A DNA stretch of 64,000 nucleotides from Dehalococcoidales bacterium (GCA_041656115.1 JBBAED010000001.1:208445-272444), one strand, 5' to 3'. Positions 15,851-25,906 are shown, numbered from the stretch's first letter. A program made the numbers and translations. The notes: a model not told the origin generated them from the sequence alone.

Positions 15851-16585
15851 ATGATAAGAAGGATTGACGGCCGTAATTACAATGAACTGAGGCCGGTCAG
15901 AATTACCCTCGGATATCAGAGCTTTGCGGAAGGCTCGGTTCTGATTGAGATGGGCAAAACCAAAGTAATTTGCGCCGTTAGCGTTGAAGAAAGGGTTCCC
16001 GTTTTTTTAAAAGGCAGCGGAACGGGCTGGATAACGGCAGAGTATTCGATGTTACCGCGCTCCACCAACACCAGAACACAGCGCGATTCATCGTTAGGCA
16101 AGGTTTCGGGCAGGAGCCAGGAGATACAACGCTTAATCGGGCGCTCACTGCGCGGCGTGGCAGACCTGTCGGAGCTTGGTGAAAGATCCCTTTATGTCGA
16201 TTGCGATGTTTTGCAGGCTGACGGCGGCACGCGAACAGCTGCAATTACGGGTGCTTACGTGGCGCTCTACCAGGCGATGAATACACTGGCCAATATGGGC
16301 ATTATCTCCTCAATTCCCTTAAAATGCGCGGTTGGCGCCGTTAGCGTCGGGATTGTTAACAATAATGTTTTATTGGACTTATGCTACGATGAAGACAGCA
16401 AAGCCCAAGCCGATTTTAATATCGTAATGACCGGTAACGGCGAATTTGTTGAAGTACAAGGTACGGCAGAGGGCAAGCCGTATTCTAAATCCACTTTTGA
16501 TGAGGTTTTATCTCTGGCAGGGGATGGAATTACCGAGCTTTTTAAAATCCAACAGGAAACAATCGACCAAATCAGAAAGCTTTAA
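15851..16585 (+). CDS. rph: Ribonuclease PH
   Basis: Phosphate-dependent 3'-5' exoribonuclease that trims tRNA 3' ends. The 244-residue protein has the conserved blocks GKTKVICAVSVEERVP, TAEYSMLPRST, RSQEIQRLIGRSLR (phosphate-binding Arg residues) and DCDVLQADGGTRTAAITG. The ATG at 15851 is preferred: it follows GAGAGGAAAAGGG and matches the family N-terminus (RRIDGRNYNELRPV). An upstream in-frame extension to 15779 is unlikely. A strong terminator follows. Confidence 0.96.
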   Translation: MIRRIDGRNYNELRPVRITLGYQSFAEGSVLIEMGKTKVICAVSVEERVPVFLKGSGTGWITAEYSMLPRSTNTRTQRDSSLGKVSGRSQEIQRLIGRSLRGVADLSELGERSLYVDCDVLQADGGTRTAAITGAYVALYQAMNTLANMGIISSIPLKCAVGAVSVGIVNNNVLLDLCYDEDSKAQADFNIVMTGNGEFVEVQGTAEGKPYSKSTFDEVLSLAGDGITELFKIQQETIDQIRKL

Positions 16586-16610
16586 TTCGAGAGGTTTCGT
16601 TAAAAAATTT

Positions 16611-16640
16611 AGGGACGGCATTTTGCGCCGTCCCTTTTTT
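16611..16640 (+). terminator. Terminator after rph
   Basis: AGGGACGGC and GCCGTCCCT form a perfect 9-bp stem, followed by a T run. Confidence 0.9.
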
Positions 16641-16701
16641 ATAAATTCGTCTAAATCTATCGATAAGTCAAAGCGTTCTTATCGGATAGCTGCCAAATAA
16701 G

Positions 16702-17979
16702 CTATCCGCGAATTTGCCCGTTGCCGAAAATTATCCATTTGTAGGAAGTCAGCTCTTTTAATCCGAGCGGTCCTCTGGCATGCATTTTCTGGGTACTGAT
16801 GCCCAGTTCCGCTCCCATCCCGAACTGGCTGCCGTCGGTAAAGCGGGTGCTGGCATTGGCATAAACGCAGGCGGCATCAACTTCGTTTAAGAAACGCATC
16901 GCCGAATCGTAATTCTCGGTCACAATCGCTTCGGAGTGGCCGGAACCGTATTTATCAATATGGTCAAGGGCTTCGTTAAGAGAGCCGACCACCTTGATAG
17001 CGATAATAAGGGCTAAAAATTCCTTCCCCCAATCTTCTTCGGCAGCCGGGTTTAATTTTACGTTTAAACCGCAATTTTGCAGTATGGCGGTTGATTTTTC
17101 GTCACAGCGCAGTTCCACCGAAGCCTTGTTAAGTTCGCTAACAACCGAAGGTAAGTATTTTGCGGCGATATCCTGATGCACCAGCAGCGTATCAAGCGCA
17201 TTACAGACGGTGGGGCGTTGTACCTTGGCGTTATAAACAATCTTGGTTGCTTTTTCAATATCCGCCGATGCGTCAACATAGGTATGGCAAACACCGATAC
17301 CGCCGGCAACTACCGGCATTGCGGCATTCTCCTTAACAAATTTAATCAGACCCGCACCGCCGCGAGGAACAATCATATCGATATAATTCGACATTTTCAG
17401 CATACGGTCTACCAGAGCGCGGTCGGTATTTTCAACAACCTGCACCACTTCTTCGGAGAGCCCCGCCCGTTTTATGGCCCCGCGAATTACCTTTGCCAGG
17501 GCAATATTGGAATTGATTGTTTCCTTACCGCCCCTTAAAATACAGCCGTTACCGGATTTTATACACAGGCTGGCGATATCGATTGTCACGTTGGGGCGGC
17601 TTTCGTAAATAGCGCCGATAACCCCCAGCGGTACGCGTTTTTTACCGATTTGCAACCCGTTTTCAATGGTGCGCATTTCGATTATCTCACCGACAGGGTC
17701 GGGAAGTTCGGCAACGGTCAGAACATCTTTGGCCATCCCTTGCAACCTTTCCTCGGTTAACAGCAAGCGGTCCAGCATGGCGGTATTCATACCTGATGCT
17801 TCGGCTTCAGAATAGTCTATCTTATTTGCAGCCAAAATAGCGTTACTGTTAGAGAGTAAATCGGCGGCAATATTTTTTAAGGCTTGATTTTTTATCGGCG
17901 TGCCAACGTAGGCCATGCGTTTTGAAGCGGTTTTAGCGGCCTTGGCAATATTTTCTAATTCAGTGTAGGCTTTCTCCAT
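16702..17979 (-). CDS. proA: Gamma-glutamyl phosphate reductase
   Basis: NADPH-dependent reduction of gamma-glutamyl phosphate to glutamate 5-semialdehyde, step 2 of proline synthesis. The 425-residue length is typical. The catalytic cysteine lies in QRPTVCNALDTLLVH, the nucleotide-binding region is VPLGVIGAIYESRPNVT, and GMGAELGISTQKMHARGPLG is the C-terminal signature. The ATG is preceded by AAGGGGGAT. It lies on the same strand as proB but is separated from it by two other genes. No promoter stands out directly upstream. Confidence 0.96.
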   Translation of the reverse strand: MEKAYTELENIAKAAKTASKRMAYVGTPIKNQALKNIAADLLSNSNAILAANKIDYSEAEASGMNTAMLDRLLLTEERLQGMAKDVLTVAELPDPVGEIIEMRTIENGLQIGKKRVPLGVIGAIYESRPNVTIDIASLCIKSGNGCILRGGKETINSNIALAKVIRGAIKRAGLSEEVVQVVENTDRALVDRMLKMSNYIDMIVPRGGAGLIKFVKENAAMPVVAGGIGVCHTYVDASADIEKATKIVYNAKVQRPTVCNALDTLLVHQDIAAKYLPSVVSELNKASVELRCDEKSTAILQNCGLNVKLNPAAEEDWGKEFLALIIAIKVVGSLNEALDHIDKYGSGHSEAIVTENYDSAMRFLNEVDAACVYANASTRFTDGSQFGMGAELGISTQKMHARGPLGLKELTSYKWIIFGNGQIRG

Positions 17980-18102
17980 TCTCTTATCCCCCTTTAAAGA
18001 TAACAGTCTCTTTTATTATAACCGCCAATCTAAGTAAATGGAAATATTAAATTATGATGCTGTTTTTATCGGGTAACAGCACTCGATGCGCTTTTCAAAA
18101 TC

Positions 18103-18987
18103 TTAAATCCGCTTTTTGTTAATGCCCTTGTTATATCTTCTGATACCGGCGATAATATCGGGTTTCATCACACAATTTCGGAAAATGAAATTCCCTTTAA
18201 TTAAGTCGTTCCCATAAAAGTGTATATCTTTTTTACGGCTTTGTTCGGAAATGTTCGTATCAAAGCCTATTGCCTGTTTGATATCGGAGGCAATACTGTT
18301 ACCGCAATTTGCATAGATTTTGGATTTGCCGTTCATGGTGAACCCGGCTTTTTTCATTAGCATACCCATTATGCCGGGCATATATTCAAGTTTTCCGGTA
18401 CTGTTGACATATATTACGGGGGTGCCAAACGTGTTGACATACGTGTTACAGAGATAGTCGTTAGTCATCCTCTCTTCGGTATCTTTTTGGGGGTTTGCAG
18501 GCGAACCGTGAGGGAATACAATCATTGCGATTTTTTTATCTTTAATATTCTCATAGAAATTTCTGCGTCTTGCGTCGTAGCAAATTGCAACCGCTACGTT
18601 GCCAAAAGGCGTTGCGATAGTATTATCAAAGCGGCCTCTTTTAAAGACCGCCGCCTCTCCCTCGTTTTTGGTAACAACCCCGTACACTTGTTCTTCACCT
18701 GCAATCAGGTAACGATTAAAATAGTCGCCCTTATCATAATCAATATACCCGACCCCTACATATGAACGATACCTTTTTGCTATTTTGATTGCCCAAGCGG
18801 AGGTATCTTTCCCACAGTCGTCAGCATACTGCCATGCTGCTTGACTTGCCATATAGCTGCATATCGCCATTTCCGGCAGTAAGATAATATCGGGTGACGG
18901 GAGTCCTGAAATTAGGGATTCAATATACTCTTTGCGTTCGGCAATCCCTTTTATATCGTTATTTAACTCTAACGCAAAAATTCTCAT
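18103..18987 (-). CDS. Carbon-nitrogen hydrolase (nitrilase superfamily)
   Basis: A 294-residue member of the nitrilase/amidase superfamily. The catalytic Glu-Lys-Cys set appears intact: LLPEMAICSY (Glu, residue ~40), GVVTKNEGEAAVFKRG (Lys region) and VAVAICYDARRRNF (Cys). The substrate, an amide or nitrile, cannot be told from sequence. The ATG at 18987 is chosen because GAGGGG lies just upstream; the frame extends further but without support. It sits between proA and proB on the same strand, which could be chance or might mean a role in nitrogen or glutamate-amide supply. Confidence 0.8.
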   Translation of the reverse strand: MRIFALELNNDIKGIAERKEYIESLISGLPSPDIILLPEMAICSYMASQAAWQYADDCGKDTSAWAIKIAKRYRSYVGVGYIDYDKGDYFNRYLIAGEEQVYGVVTKNEGEAAVFKRGRFDNTIATPFGNVAVAICYDARRRNFYENIKDKKIAMIVFPHGSPANPQKDTEERMTNDYLCNTYVNTFGTPVIYVNSTGKLEYMPGIMGMLMKKAGFTMNGKSKIYANCGNSIASDIKQAIGFDTNISEQSRKKDIHFYGNDLIKGNFIFRNCVMKPDIIAGIRRYNKGINKKRI

Positions 18988-19182
18988 GAATTTACCCCTC
19001 ACATTTACCCCGTGTTCCGAAAAGTTTCCCTGAAGCAATAAGAAAGCAGATTTTAAAGGCTATCTAACAATTATTGAAACTAAAACTTTCGTTTCGCATT
19101 TGCAGTCTTAGGACGTCAATCCGGCTTAGGGCATTCGGATTCGGTGAGGGTTAGAATAACAAATTTTTTGCAACGGAAAAGC

Positions 19183-19446
19183 TTATTCCAAATCCCCGAT
19201 TCCGGTAAAAACGTAGCAAAACAGCGGCGAAAGCCCGTAAACGGCACGGTTGACCTTTTTTCGGAGCGAACACCTGCCTCTTTTACCGTCCGCCAACTCT
19301 ATAACGTATCCGTTACCTTCTTTGATTTTCTTATATTCAGTGAGGGTCAATTCCCCCCACCAATTTTGTGAAATCCCGTTAAAATATTTGTAATCCACTT
19401 CCGCAACAAGTTCCCCGTCGCTGCCGTATAATTTTCCTTGGCTCAT
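19183..19446 (-). CDS. Small protein of unknown function
   Basis: An 87-residue reading frame with a good ribosome-binding site (AAAAGGGG) before the ATG. It contains the stretch YFNGISQNWWGELTLTEYKK and ends in a short hydrophobic segment (VYGLSPLFCYVF). I do not recognise a family. The frame fills the space between proB and the nitrilase gene on the same strand, 23 bases from the proB 3' end, which supports it being real and cotranscribed with proB. Confidence 0.6.
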   Translation of the reverse strand: MSQGKLYGSDGELVAEVDYKYFNGISQNWWGELTLTEYKKIKEGNGYVIELADGKRGRCSLRKKVNRAVYGLSPLFCYVFTGIGDLE

Positions 19447-19469
19447 TTGTACCCCTTTTCAGAATATAG

Positions 19470-20597
19470 TTAAAGTATAATAAGGTTATTACGATGAATG
19501 ACCTCGGCTCCCAAGTCGTGCCCCAATAATGATGCAATCTGTTTGGAATGCGCTCCCATAATAACTTCTACATCGGCGGAGTTGTAATTGGATATCCCGC
19601 AGCCGATACGGCCTCCGTCCATGTCTAAAATATTAACAATGTCACCCCTTTGATATTTACCTTGGCTTGCGCGTATTCCCGCCGCTAAAAGGCTGCCGTT
19701 TTTCTGTTTTAAGGCGTTAACAGCCCCCTCATCTACGGTTAACTTACCCTTAACGGATAATCCGCTGACCATCCAGCGCTTGCGGCTGTCAATATGTTTG
19801 GATGTCGGAAGAAAAAGCGTGCCCACTTCTTCGCCGGCGGCTATTTTCTGCAGAACCTCGGGCTCATATCCGTTAGCAATGATAACCGAAATGCCGGAAG
19901 AGGTTGCCAGTTTAGCCGCCTCAATCTTGGTAATCATTCCGCCGGTGCCGATTTTGGTGCCGGCTTTACCGGCCAGTTTTTCGATTTGCGGCGTAATATT
20001 TTCGATTTGCTTAATAAGGGTGGCATCTGCATTACAACGCGGGTCCGCGGTGCAGAGGCCGTCGATATCGGTTAAGATTACCAGTAAATCGGCATCAATT
20101 AAATTGGCAACAAGCGCCGAAAGGTTATCGTTATCACCGAATTTTTTATCATGCAGTTCGTCAAAGGCAACGACATCATTTTCGTTGATAATGCCGATAA
20201 TCTTTAATTCCAATAAGTTCAAAAGGGTGCTGCGCGCGTTGAGATATCCGTCTCTGTCCGAAAGGTCGGCTTTGGTAAGTAGGGCCTGAGCAATAACAAT
20301 TCCATGTTCGTCAAAGAGTTGTTCATAGGTGTTTATCAGCCTAATTTGGCCGACTGCCGCCAGCACCTGCTTGTAAGGGATACCCTTAACGGAGCTGGAT
20401 TTACCCAGCTTGTGCCTTCCGGCAACAATGGCTGCCGAGGTTACAATTACTATTTCCAGCCCTTGTTTATACAATGCGGCTATCTGGGAAACAATTGAGG
20501 ACATCATATTGATATCAAGGGATGAACTGCCGTTTGTCAGCAAATTCGAACCGAGTTTGACTACTATTCTTTTATAGGGCAAATCTGTCTTGTTCAT
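19470..20597 (-). CDS. proB: Glutamate 5-kinase with C-terminal PUA domain
   Basis: Phosphorylates glutamate to gamma-glutamyl phosphate, the feedback-regulated first step of proline synthesis. The amino acid kinase domain runs over residues ~1-255 (VVKLGSNLLTNG, VTSAAIVAGRHKLG, GTGGMITKIEAAKLAT), and the PUA domain over ~275-375 (GAVNALKQKNGSLLAAGI). The ATG at 20597 has GAGGAAAGG upstream; a TTG four codons earlier is less likely. The extended -10 promoter at 20634 drives it. It is divergent from mfd and followed by the small unknown gene. Confidence 0.95.
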   Translation of the reverse strand: MNKTDLPYKRIVVKLGSNLLTNGSSSLDINMMSSIVSQIAALYKQGLEIVIVTSAAIVAGRHKLGKSSSVKGIPYKQVLAAVGQIRLINTYEQLFDEHGIVIAQALLTKADLSDRDGYLNARSTLLNLLELKIIGIINENDVVAFDELHDKKFGDNDNLSALVANLIDADLLVILTDIDGLCTADPRCNADATLIKQIENITPQIEKLAGKAGTKIGTGGMITKIEAAKLATSSGISVIIANGYEPEVLQKIAAGEEVGTLFLPTSKHIDSRKRWMVSGLSVKGKLTVDEGAVNALKQKNGSLLAAGIRASQGKYQRGDIVNILDMDGGRIGCGISNYNSADVEVIMGAHSKQIASLLGHDLGAEVIHRNNLIIL

Positions 20598-20633
20598 TCC
20601 TTTCCTCAATCTACCAAATCTTGTATTGTAATA

Positions 20634-20642
20634 ATTATATCA
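20634..20642 (-). promoter_or_regulatory. Extended -10 promoter of proB
   Basis: On the minus strand TGATATAAT forms an extended -10 element, with a predicted leader of about 30 bases to the proB start codon. Confidence 0.55.
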
Positions 20643-20654
20643 ATCGCCTTCAGG

Positions 20655-20683
20655 TTGGACAAGCAAGCGTTGTATGTTAAAAT
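20655..20683 (+). promoter_or_regulatory. Promoter of mfd
   Basis: TTGGAC (20655-20660) and TAAAAT (20678-20683) are separated by exactly 17 bases. The predicted transcript start at about 20690 coincides with the base of the leader hairpin. Confidence 0.6.
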
Positions 20684-20691
20684 TTATTAAG

Positions 20692-20717
20692 AGGGCTAGT
20701 TGCGGGAAACTAGCCCT
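20692..20717 (+). promoter_or_regulatory. 5'-terminal hairpin of the mfd leader
   Basis: AGGGCTAGTT (20692-20701) and AACTAGCCCT (20708-20717) form a perfect 10-bp stem at the predicted 5' end of the mfd transcript. No T run follows, so it is not a terminator. A 5' hairpin of this kind can protect mRNA from decay. Confidence 0.5.
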
Positions 20718-20746
20718 AAAGGCGTTTGTAAAAAGGATCTGTTTCT

Positions 20747-23700
20747 TTGAATAATATACTAAATCTCATAGCCGAGATGCCGGAATACAGACATCTCTTA
20801 AAAGAAATCCGGGCTAAAAAAAACCTTGGCGATATCTCAATTCTGAATGCCGCCAAGCCCTACCTGATTGCCGCTTTACATAAGGCCTTAAAAATTCCGA
20901 TTGTTGTTATAACGGCCAAAGCCGATAACGCTGCTAAGTTAAGTGACCAAATAGCTTCCTGGTGCTCTCCGGGTTGCAATATTGATGTTTTCCCCGAGCC
21001 GGATATGCTTCCTTATCAAAAGGTAACAACCGATAACTATAATGAAATCGAAAGAATACGCTTGCTTTCGCTTTTGGCGGATATCAAAAATAACGATTCC
21101 CCGCCTTTAATAATTCTTTCGGCGCGTTCGCTGATGGGGAAAGTTATTCCGGTTACCGATTTTAAAGCCTCGCATCATATCTTACGGCTTGGGATGACTA
21201 TCGATCCCTACGAACTGCTTAACAGCTGGCAGATTTTAGGATACGAAGCGCAAAGTATTGTTGAACTGCCGGGGACGATGAGCCACCGCGGCGGTATTTT
21301 CGATATCTATCCGCTTACGGCCGAAAAGCCGATTAGGCTGGAGTTTATGGGTAATACCATCGATAGCCTGCGCTATTTTGACCCCCAAACGCAACGCTCA
21401 CAGGAATCAATCCAAAGTATCGAAATTGGCCCGGCAACCGAATTGTTGCTGCCGCTTACCGCCGAAAAAAAGAAACTGCAAAAGATACTGGCCGAAGTTG
21501 ACCTAACCGGTTGCAATGCCGATGCCAAAAGGAATTTAAAACAGGATTTGGCAAGTTTAGCGGAAGGGCAAATTCCGGCTGAAAAATATTTTTATGCCCC
21601 TTTATTTAATGATGGCAGTGTTTTGGATTATATCCACAAAGGGTTTTTGGTTATAACCGATGAACTGCAAAATATCACCCAAACGGTTGAGTATTTGGAT
21701 ACGGAAGCCGATAAATTAAAACAAGATAAACTTATAACCCACGATTTGCCGCGCAATTACCCTTTGCCGTATTTTCAATGGGACGATTTACGCTTGTGTC
21801 TGGAGGCAAAGCAAAGTTTAAATATGGTTTCGTGGGGGGAATCTTCCCGAATTTCTTTTTCGGCAGCGCCGAGTTTTGGCGGTAATTTAGTTAATTTTGC
21901 CGATGAAGTTAAAAAAATGCTTGCGTCCAAAAAGCGGGTGATTGCCGTTACCCACCAATCCCAGCGCCTAACCGAACTGCTGGAAAGGGAAGGGATATTT
22001 ACAACCAATCTCACCGCAGAAAACAATTCCCTCCCTAAATACGGAGAGATTACCGTGGTTGGCGGTGCGGTAACCGACGGCTGGATTATGGATACTCAAA
22101 CATGTCTTTTTACCGACAGTGAAATCTTCGGTTTTATTAAGCAAAGAAGGTCAGTTAAAAAACGGTCGGTTGCTAAAACGAAACTCTACGAAGATATCAA
22201 CCCCGGTGATTATGTGGTGCATGTTGAGCACGGCATTGCTAAATTTAACGGAATTGTGAGAATGAACCCCACCTCTATTGAGTATATGGTATTGCAATAC
22301 GCCGAAGGTGATAAATTATACGTTCCGGTTGACCAAATCGACCGTGTCGGCCGTTACATCGGCGGCGGCGATAAAACACCCATCCTTAATCGCTTAGGCA
22401 CGCAAGATTGGGCGAAAGCTAAACAAAAGGCGCGTAAATCGGTTGAGGAGGTTGCGGAGGAACTATTGGATCTCTACGCCGCCAGAGAAGCCGCTGCGGG
22501 TTTTGCCTTTGCCCCCGATACTGTTTGGCAGCAGGAAATGGAAGCCTCGTTCCCTTACGTTGAAACCCCCGATCAAATGAAGGTGCAGGAGGAAGTCAAG
22601 GGCGATATGGTTAAAGCCAAACCGATGGACCGCCTTATTATGGGAGACGTCGGTTACGGGAAAACGGAAGTGGCGCTGCGTGCGGCTTTTAAAGCGGTTA
22701 TGGATAACAAACAGGTGGCGGTATTGGTACCGACAACCGTTCTTGCCGAACAACACTACGCTACATTTACTCAAAGGTTACAGGCATTCCCGGTCAGTAT
22801 CGAAGTTTTAAGCCGTTTCCGTTCGCAAAAACAACAAAAGGAAATTATTGAACGTTTAGCGGAAGGCAAGGTTGATATCTGTATCGGAACGCATCGTCTG
22901 ATTCAGAAAGACGTTCTTTTTAAGGATATCGGTCTTTTAATTATCGATGAAGAGCAGCGTTTTGGTGTTAATCACAAGGAATATTTAAAAAATATCCGCA
23001 AAGAAATCGATGTGCTGGCAATGAGCGCAACACCGATTCCGCGTACCCTGCATATGTCACTGGTCGGTGTTCGCGATATGAGTGTCATCGAAACGCCGCC
23101 GGAGGAACGCTTACCGGTCAGGACTTATGTTGCCGAATACGACGGTCAGCTCGTTAAGGAAGCGATTTTAAAAGAATTAGAACGTAACGGGCAAGTCTTT
23201 TTTGTCCATAATCGTGTTCAAAGCATTGCGATGGTAGCCGCTAAAATACGTGAACTGGTGCCTTCGGCTCGAATCGGGGTTGCCCATGGGCGGATGACCG
23301 AAGAAGACTTGGAAACCGTGATGACCGACTTCTTACGCGGTGAAATCGATATTTTGGTTTGTACAACTATTATCGAATCGGGGCTTGATGTTCCGAATGC
23401 CAATACCCTGATTATTAATCAGGCCGATAAGCTGGGGCTGACCCAGCTCTATCAATTAAGGGGCAGGGTCGGGCGGGAGGCGAACCTGGCTTATGCCTAT
23501 TTCCTTTACGATAAAGGAAAGCTGATTACCGAAGAAGCGCGTCAGCGTTTAAATGTGATTTATGAAGCAACGGAACTGGGCGCCGGTGCCGATATCGCCA
23601 TGAAAGACCTTGAGATAAGAGGCGCCGGTAACTTGCTGGGCAGGAAACAAAGCGGTCATATTAATGCAATCGGTTTTAGTTTGTATACGCGTTTACTGGC

Positions 23701-24190
23701 TGAAGCCGTTACCGATATCAGGGATAAATATCGTGGTGAGCGAAAATTACCCGTAAAAAGAATGCCCCAAGCTGTTGTTGATTTACCTCTTTCGGCTCTA
23801 ATTCCGGAAACGTACGTTTCCGATGTTGCCGTGCGCTTGGGTTTATACCATAAACTGGCGGGGGTTAAGTCCGTCCAAGACTTAGATGATATTAAAAAGG
23901 AATTAAACGATCGTTTCGGGGCTTTGCCGCCTGAGGCGGATAATTTGCTGTTCGGGGTTAGTATCAAGCTGAAGGCTTCCCAAGCCGGTGTTAAATCGGT
24001 GGTTACCGAAGACGGCAATATTGTGATTCGTTTGGTTGAGGGTTTACAACTGGAAAGGCAGAAAATTGCATTACTGCCTAAAACGGGGATTACAATGGGC
24101 AGGACTCAGCTCAATATTGAATACAAAAGGTTTGGTGAAAAGTGGACGAAGATACTGGAACAAGTGCTTGACATAATTAGTTTGGCTTAA
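20747..24190 (+). CDS. mfd: Transcription-repair coupling factor Mfd
   Basis: ATP-dependent translocase that removes RNA polymerase stalled at DNA lesions and recruits UvrA. At 1147 residues it is full length. The UvrB-like N-terminal domains contain [19 protein letters not shown]. The RNA polymerase interaction domain lies near residues 485-560 ([16 protein letters not shown]). The RecG-like helicase follows, with Walker [37 protein letters not shown] and GRVGR in the last motif, then the C-terminal TRCF domain. The start is TTG, preceded by AAAAAGGAT. It has its own promoter and leader hairpin and converges on nusB. Confidence 0.97.
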   Translation: MNNILNLIAEMPEYRHLLKEIRAKKNLGDISILNAAKPYLIAALHKALKIPIVVITAKADNAAKLSDQIASWCSPGCNIDVFPEPDMLPYQKVTTDNYNEIERIRLLSLLADIKNNDSPPLIILSARSLMGKVIPVTDFKASHHILRLGMTIDPYELLNSWQILGYEAQSIVELPGTMSHRGGIFDIYPLTAEKPIRLEFMGNTIDSLRYFDPQTQRSQESIQSIEIGPATELLLPLTAEKKKLQKILAEVDLTGCNADAKRNLKQDLASLAEGQIPAEKYFYAPLFNDGSVLDYIHKGFLVITDELQNITQTVEYLDTEADKLKQDKLITHDLPRNYPLPYFQWDDLRLCLEAKQSLNMVSWGESSRISFSAAPSFGGNLVNFADEVKKMLASKKRVIAVTHQSQRLTELLEREGIFTTNLTAENNSLPKYGEITVVGGAVTDGWIMDTQTCLFTDSEIFGFIKQRRSVKKRSVAKTKLYEDINPGDYVVHVEHGIAKFNGIVRMNPTSIEYMVLQYAEGDKLYVPVDQIDRVGRYIGGGDKTPILNRLGTQDWAKAKQKARKSVEEVAEELLDLYAAREAAAGFAFAPDTVWQQEMEASFPYVETPDQMKVQEEVKGDMVKAKPMDRLIMGDVGYGKTEVALRAAFKAVMDNKQVAVLVPTTVLAEQHYATFTQRLQAFPVSIEVLSRFRSQKQQKEIIERLAEGKVDICIGTHRLIQKDVLFKDIGLLIIDEEQRFGVNHKEYLKNIRKEIDVLAMSATPIPRTLHMSLVGVRDMSVIETPPEERLPVRTYVAEYDGQLVKEAILKELERNGQVFFVHNRVQSIAMVAAKIRELVPSARIGVAHGRMTEEDLETVMTDFLRGEIDILVCTTIIESGLDVPNANTLIINQADKLGLTQLYQLRGRVGREANLAYAYFLYDKGKLITEEARQRLNVIYEATELGAGADIAMKDLEIRGAGNLLGRKQSGHINAIGFSLYTRLLAEAVTDIRDKYRGERKLPVKRMPQAVVDLPLSALIPETYVSDVAVRLGLYHKLAGVKSVQDLDDIKKELNDRFGALPPEADNLLFGVSIKLKASQAGVKSVVTEDGNIVIRLVEGLQLERQKIALLPKTGITMGRTQLNIEYKRFGEKWTKILEQVLDIISLA

Positions 24191-24235
24191 ATGCCGTAAC
24201 CCCGCTCAAATAACCTATCCGCTTGTCGCCTTGCT

Positions 24236-24652
24236 TTATTCTTCTCTGGCTGTTTGTCCGCTAACGGAGCTTAAAACCCCGTTAATGAACCTGGGGGAAT
24301 TGTCGCCGCCAAAGTTTTTGGCTAACTCCACCGCTTCGTTAATTGCCACCTTAACAGGGGTATCCTTATCAAACAGCAGTTCAAATATGGCGATTCGTAA
24401 AATGTTACGGTCAATCACGGATATTTGGGCAATCGGCCACATCGGAGCAAACTTTTTGATATTGTCATCGATTTGACCCTTGTTATCAAGGACGCCGGAA
24501 ACCATTTCTCTGACAAACTCCATATTTTCTTCGTTTAAGACTTCTGCCGCAAGGGCATGCTGAATCACTTCTTCAGATTTATGGCCGACCAAATCGACTT
24601 CATATAACACCTGAAGCGCAACAGCCCTCGATTTTCTTCTGGCTCCGCTCAT
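24236..24652 (-). CDS. nusB: Transcription antitermination factor NusB
   Basis: Binds boxA RNA with NusE (S10) during rRNA antitermination. The 138-residue all-helical protein has the family N-terminus [17 protein letters not shown] and the C-terminal block [27 protein letters not shown], which is nearly invariant. GGAG precedes the ATG at a suitable distance. The rpmF-DUF177 pair lies upstream on the same strand; the 190-base gap contains an inverted repeat, so separate transcription is possible. Confidence 0.95.
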   Translation of the reverse strand: MSGARRKSRAVALQVLYEVDLVGHKSEEVIQHALAAEVLNEENMEFVREMVSGVLDNKGQIDDNIKKFAPMWPIAQISVIDRNILRIAIFELLFDKDTPVKVAINEAVELAKNFGGDNSPRFINGVLSSVSGQTAREE

Positions 24653-24734
24653 TTTTAACTCCGATTAGCTCCAATTACCGGATTGCATAAAAAGGTTGTC
24701 TTCTTTTTTAGCGGGATGCGGTAATCGATAAATT

Positions 24735-24790
24735 AAGGTCGCTTTAAACTCCGATGTCGGCGTACCGGCTATGGAATAAGAGCGACCTTT
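24735..24790 (-). repeat. Inverted repeat between rpmF and nusB
   Basis: AAGGTCGCT (24735-24743) and AGCGACCTTT (24781-24790) form a 9-bp stem around a 37-base loop, which itself contains GCCGGTACGCCG. On the minus strand the stem is followed by AATTTAT, so it could be a weak terminator after rpmF or a structured leader of nusB. Confidence 0.4.
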
Positions 24791-24839
24791 AACAGTCAAA
24801 ATTAGTTCTTTCTATATTCGTTTGAAACAAAAAAGCAGC

Positions 24840-25040
24840 TTATTTAGATTTCTTTTTGGAATCTTCCGCTTCTACCGCGTCTCTACCGCCGTAGTTTCCG
24901 CAGGTGGGGCAAGCGTAGTGTTGCAGCTTAACATCACCGCACTGAGGACAAGCCATAGTGGCTTTCGGTGTTAAAGCCTGGTGGCTGCGTCTTAGGCCTT
25001 GTTTTGCTTTGGCAGTTTTTCGTTTAGGTAATGGTGTCAT
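24840..25040 (-). CDS. rpmF: 50S ribosomal protein L32
   Basis: A 66-residue ribosomal protein. The N-terminus MTPLPKRKTAKAKQG and the zinc-ribbon cysteines CPQCGD and CPTCGN identify the zinc-binding form of L32. The C-terminus is Lys-rich. ACGGAG precedes the ATG. It directly follows the DUF177 gene, the standard pairing in bacteria. Confidence 0.97.
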   Translation of the reverse strand: MTPLPKRKTAKAKQGLRRSHQALTPKATMACPQCGDVKLQHYACPTCGNYGGRDAVEAEDSKKKSK

Positions 25041-25107
25041 CGTCTACTCCGTTTCTATTGCTTTAATGTAACTATTCATATTACCATAATCGCATAAAAT
25101 TTTACAA

Positions 25108-25524
25108 TTAAAATCCGCGGCAATTATTGTCGCATAAGGGTTTCATTGGTATCGTCAGCAAGGCATATTGCCTTACGGCTTCGCTAAGGTCGAGTATACG
25201 GCGTTCATCTATAACAAAACCTTCGGATTCTTCCGGGTCGGGTATTTCAATTGTGCTTGCTATATCAAGAGGCGGGAAGAATTCTTCTTCGAAGGTCACT
25301 TCAAGCGGACAATCAAAATCTTCCAAGCAACGAACGCATGTTGCTTGCGTTGAGGTTTTGAAGTTACCTTTGACAAGTATGCTGCGATTGGTGCGGGTTA
25401 ACTTAAAATTACCCTTAACCGGAAGAACTAAATCGTCCTCGGGGTATCTAAAGATTTCATCGATTTCAATATCGCGCGAAGAACCTGTCGGTTCTCTAAG
25501 CAGTTGGGAAACATTAATTTGCAC
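25108..25524 (-). CDS. DUF177 (YceD) family protein
   Basis: A 138-residue protein of the YceD/DUF177 family, linked to 23S rRNA or large-subunit accumulation and almost always encoded next to rpmF, as here. The conserved core is present: ATCVRCLEDFDCPLEV, FEEEFFPP, and the C-terminal block IPMKPLCDNNCRGF with its three cysteines. The start is GTG, with AAGGAATTAAA upstream. It is probably the first gene of a DUF177-rpmF transcript. Confidence 0.9.
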   Translation of the reverse strand: MQINVSQLLREPTGSSRDIEIDEIFRYPEDDLVLPVKGNFKLTRTNRSILVKGNFKTSTQATCVRCLEDFDCPLEVTFEEEFFPPLDIASTIEIPDPEESEGFVIDERRILDLSEAVRQYALLTIPMKPLCDNNCRGF

Positions 25525-25670
25525 TTTAATTCCTTGTTGCGGCTGTTTTGATAATTAATTATACTCAGGATGGCACTTTCTAAGCAAACTTTCGGGTTTT
25601 TATCTTAAATTGATTGACAGCTCTATTCCCGCAATCTATAATCCAATTATAAGCTGTAAGGGGGAATACA

Positions 25671-25904
25671 ATGAAAGCAAAGGCTTACGTGCTGGTAGAA
25701 ACGGCAATCGGTAAAACCAAAACCGTTGTAGCCTCTCTTAGAAACATAGAAGGCTTGGAATCGGTTGATTCGGTTACCGGCTCTTACGACGTTATCGCGG
25801 TAGTCAAAGCGGAAACGCTAAACGAAGTAGGGGATATCATTACAGCCAGCATCCACACCATAGAAGGGATTTCACGCACCGAAACTTGTCTTGTAATCTG
25901 TTAG
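25671..25904 (+). CDS. Stand-alone Lrp/AsnC ligand-binding (RAM) domain protein
   Basis: A 77-residue protein consisting only of the C-terminal effector-binding domain of Lrp/AsnC regulators, with no DNA-binding helix-turn-helix. The typical pattern is visible: AYVLVETAIGKTKTVVASL, VDSVTGSYDVIAVVKA and a C-terminal IEGISRTETCLVI. The segment before the ATG contains AAGGGGG. Such proteins assemble as ring oligomers that bind amino acids and may act through other Lrp proteins. It converges on argS with only two bases between stop codons. Confidence 0.9.
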   Translation: MKAKAYVLVETAIGKTKTVVASLRNIEGLESVDSVTGSYDVIAVVKAETLNEVGDIITASIHTIEGISRTETCLVIC

Positions 25905-25906
25905 GG

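Noticed and set aside
20692..20717. Perfect hairpin before mfd read as a terminator
   Set aside because: No T run follows on either strand and it lies directly at the mfd promoter, so a leader structure is more likely.
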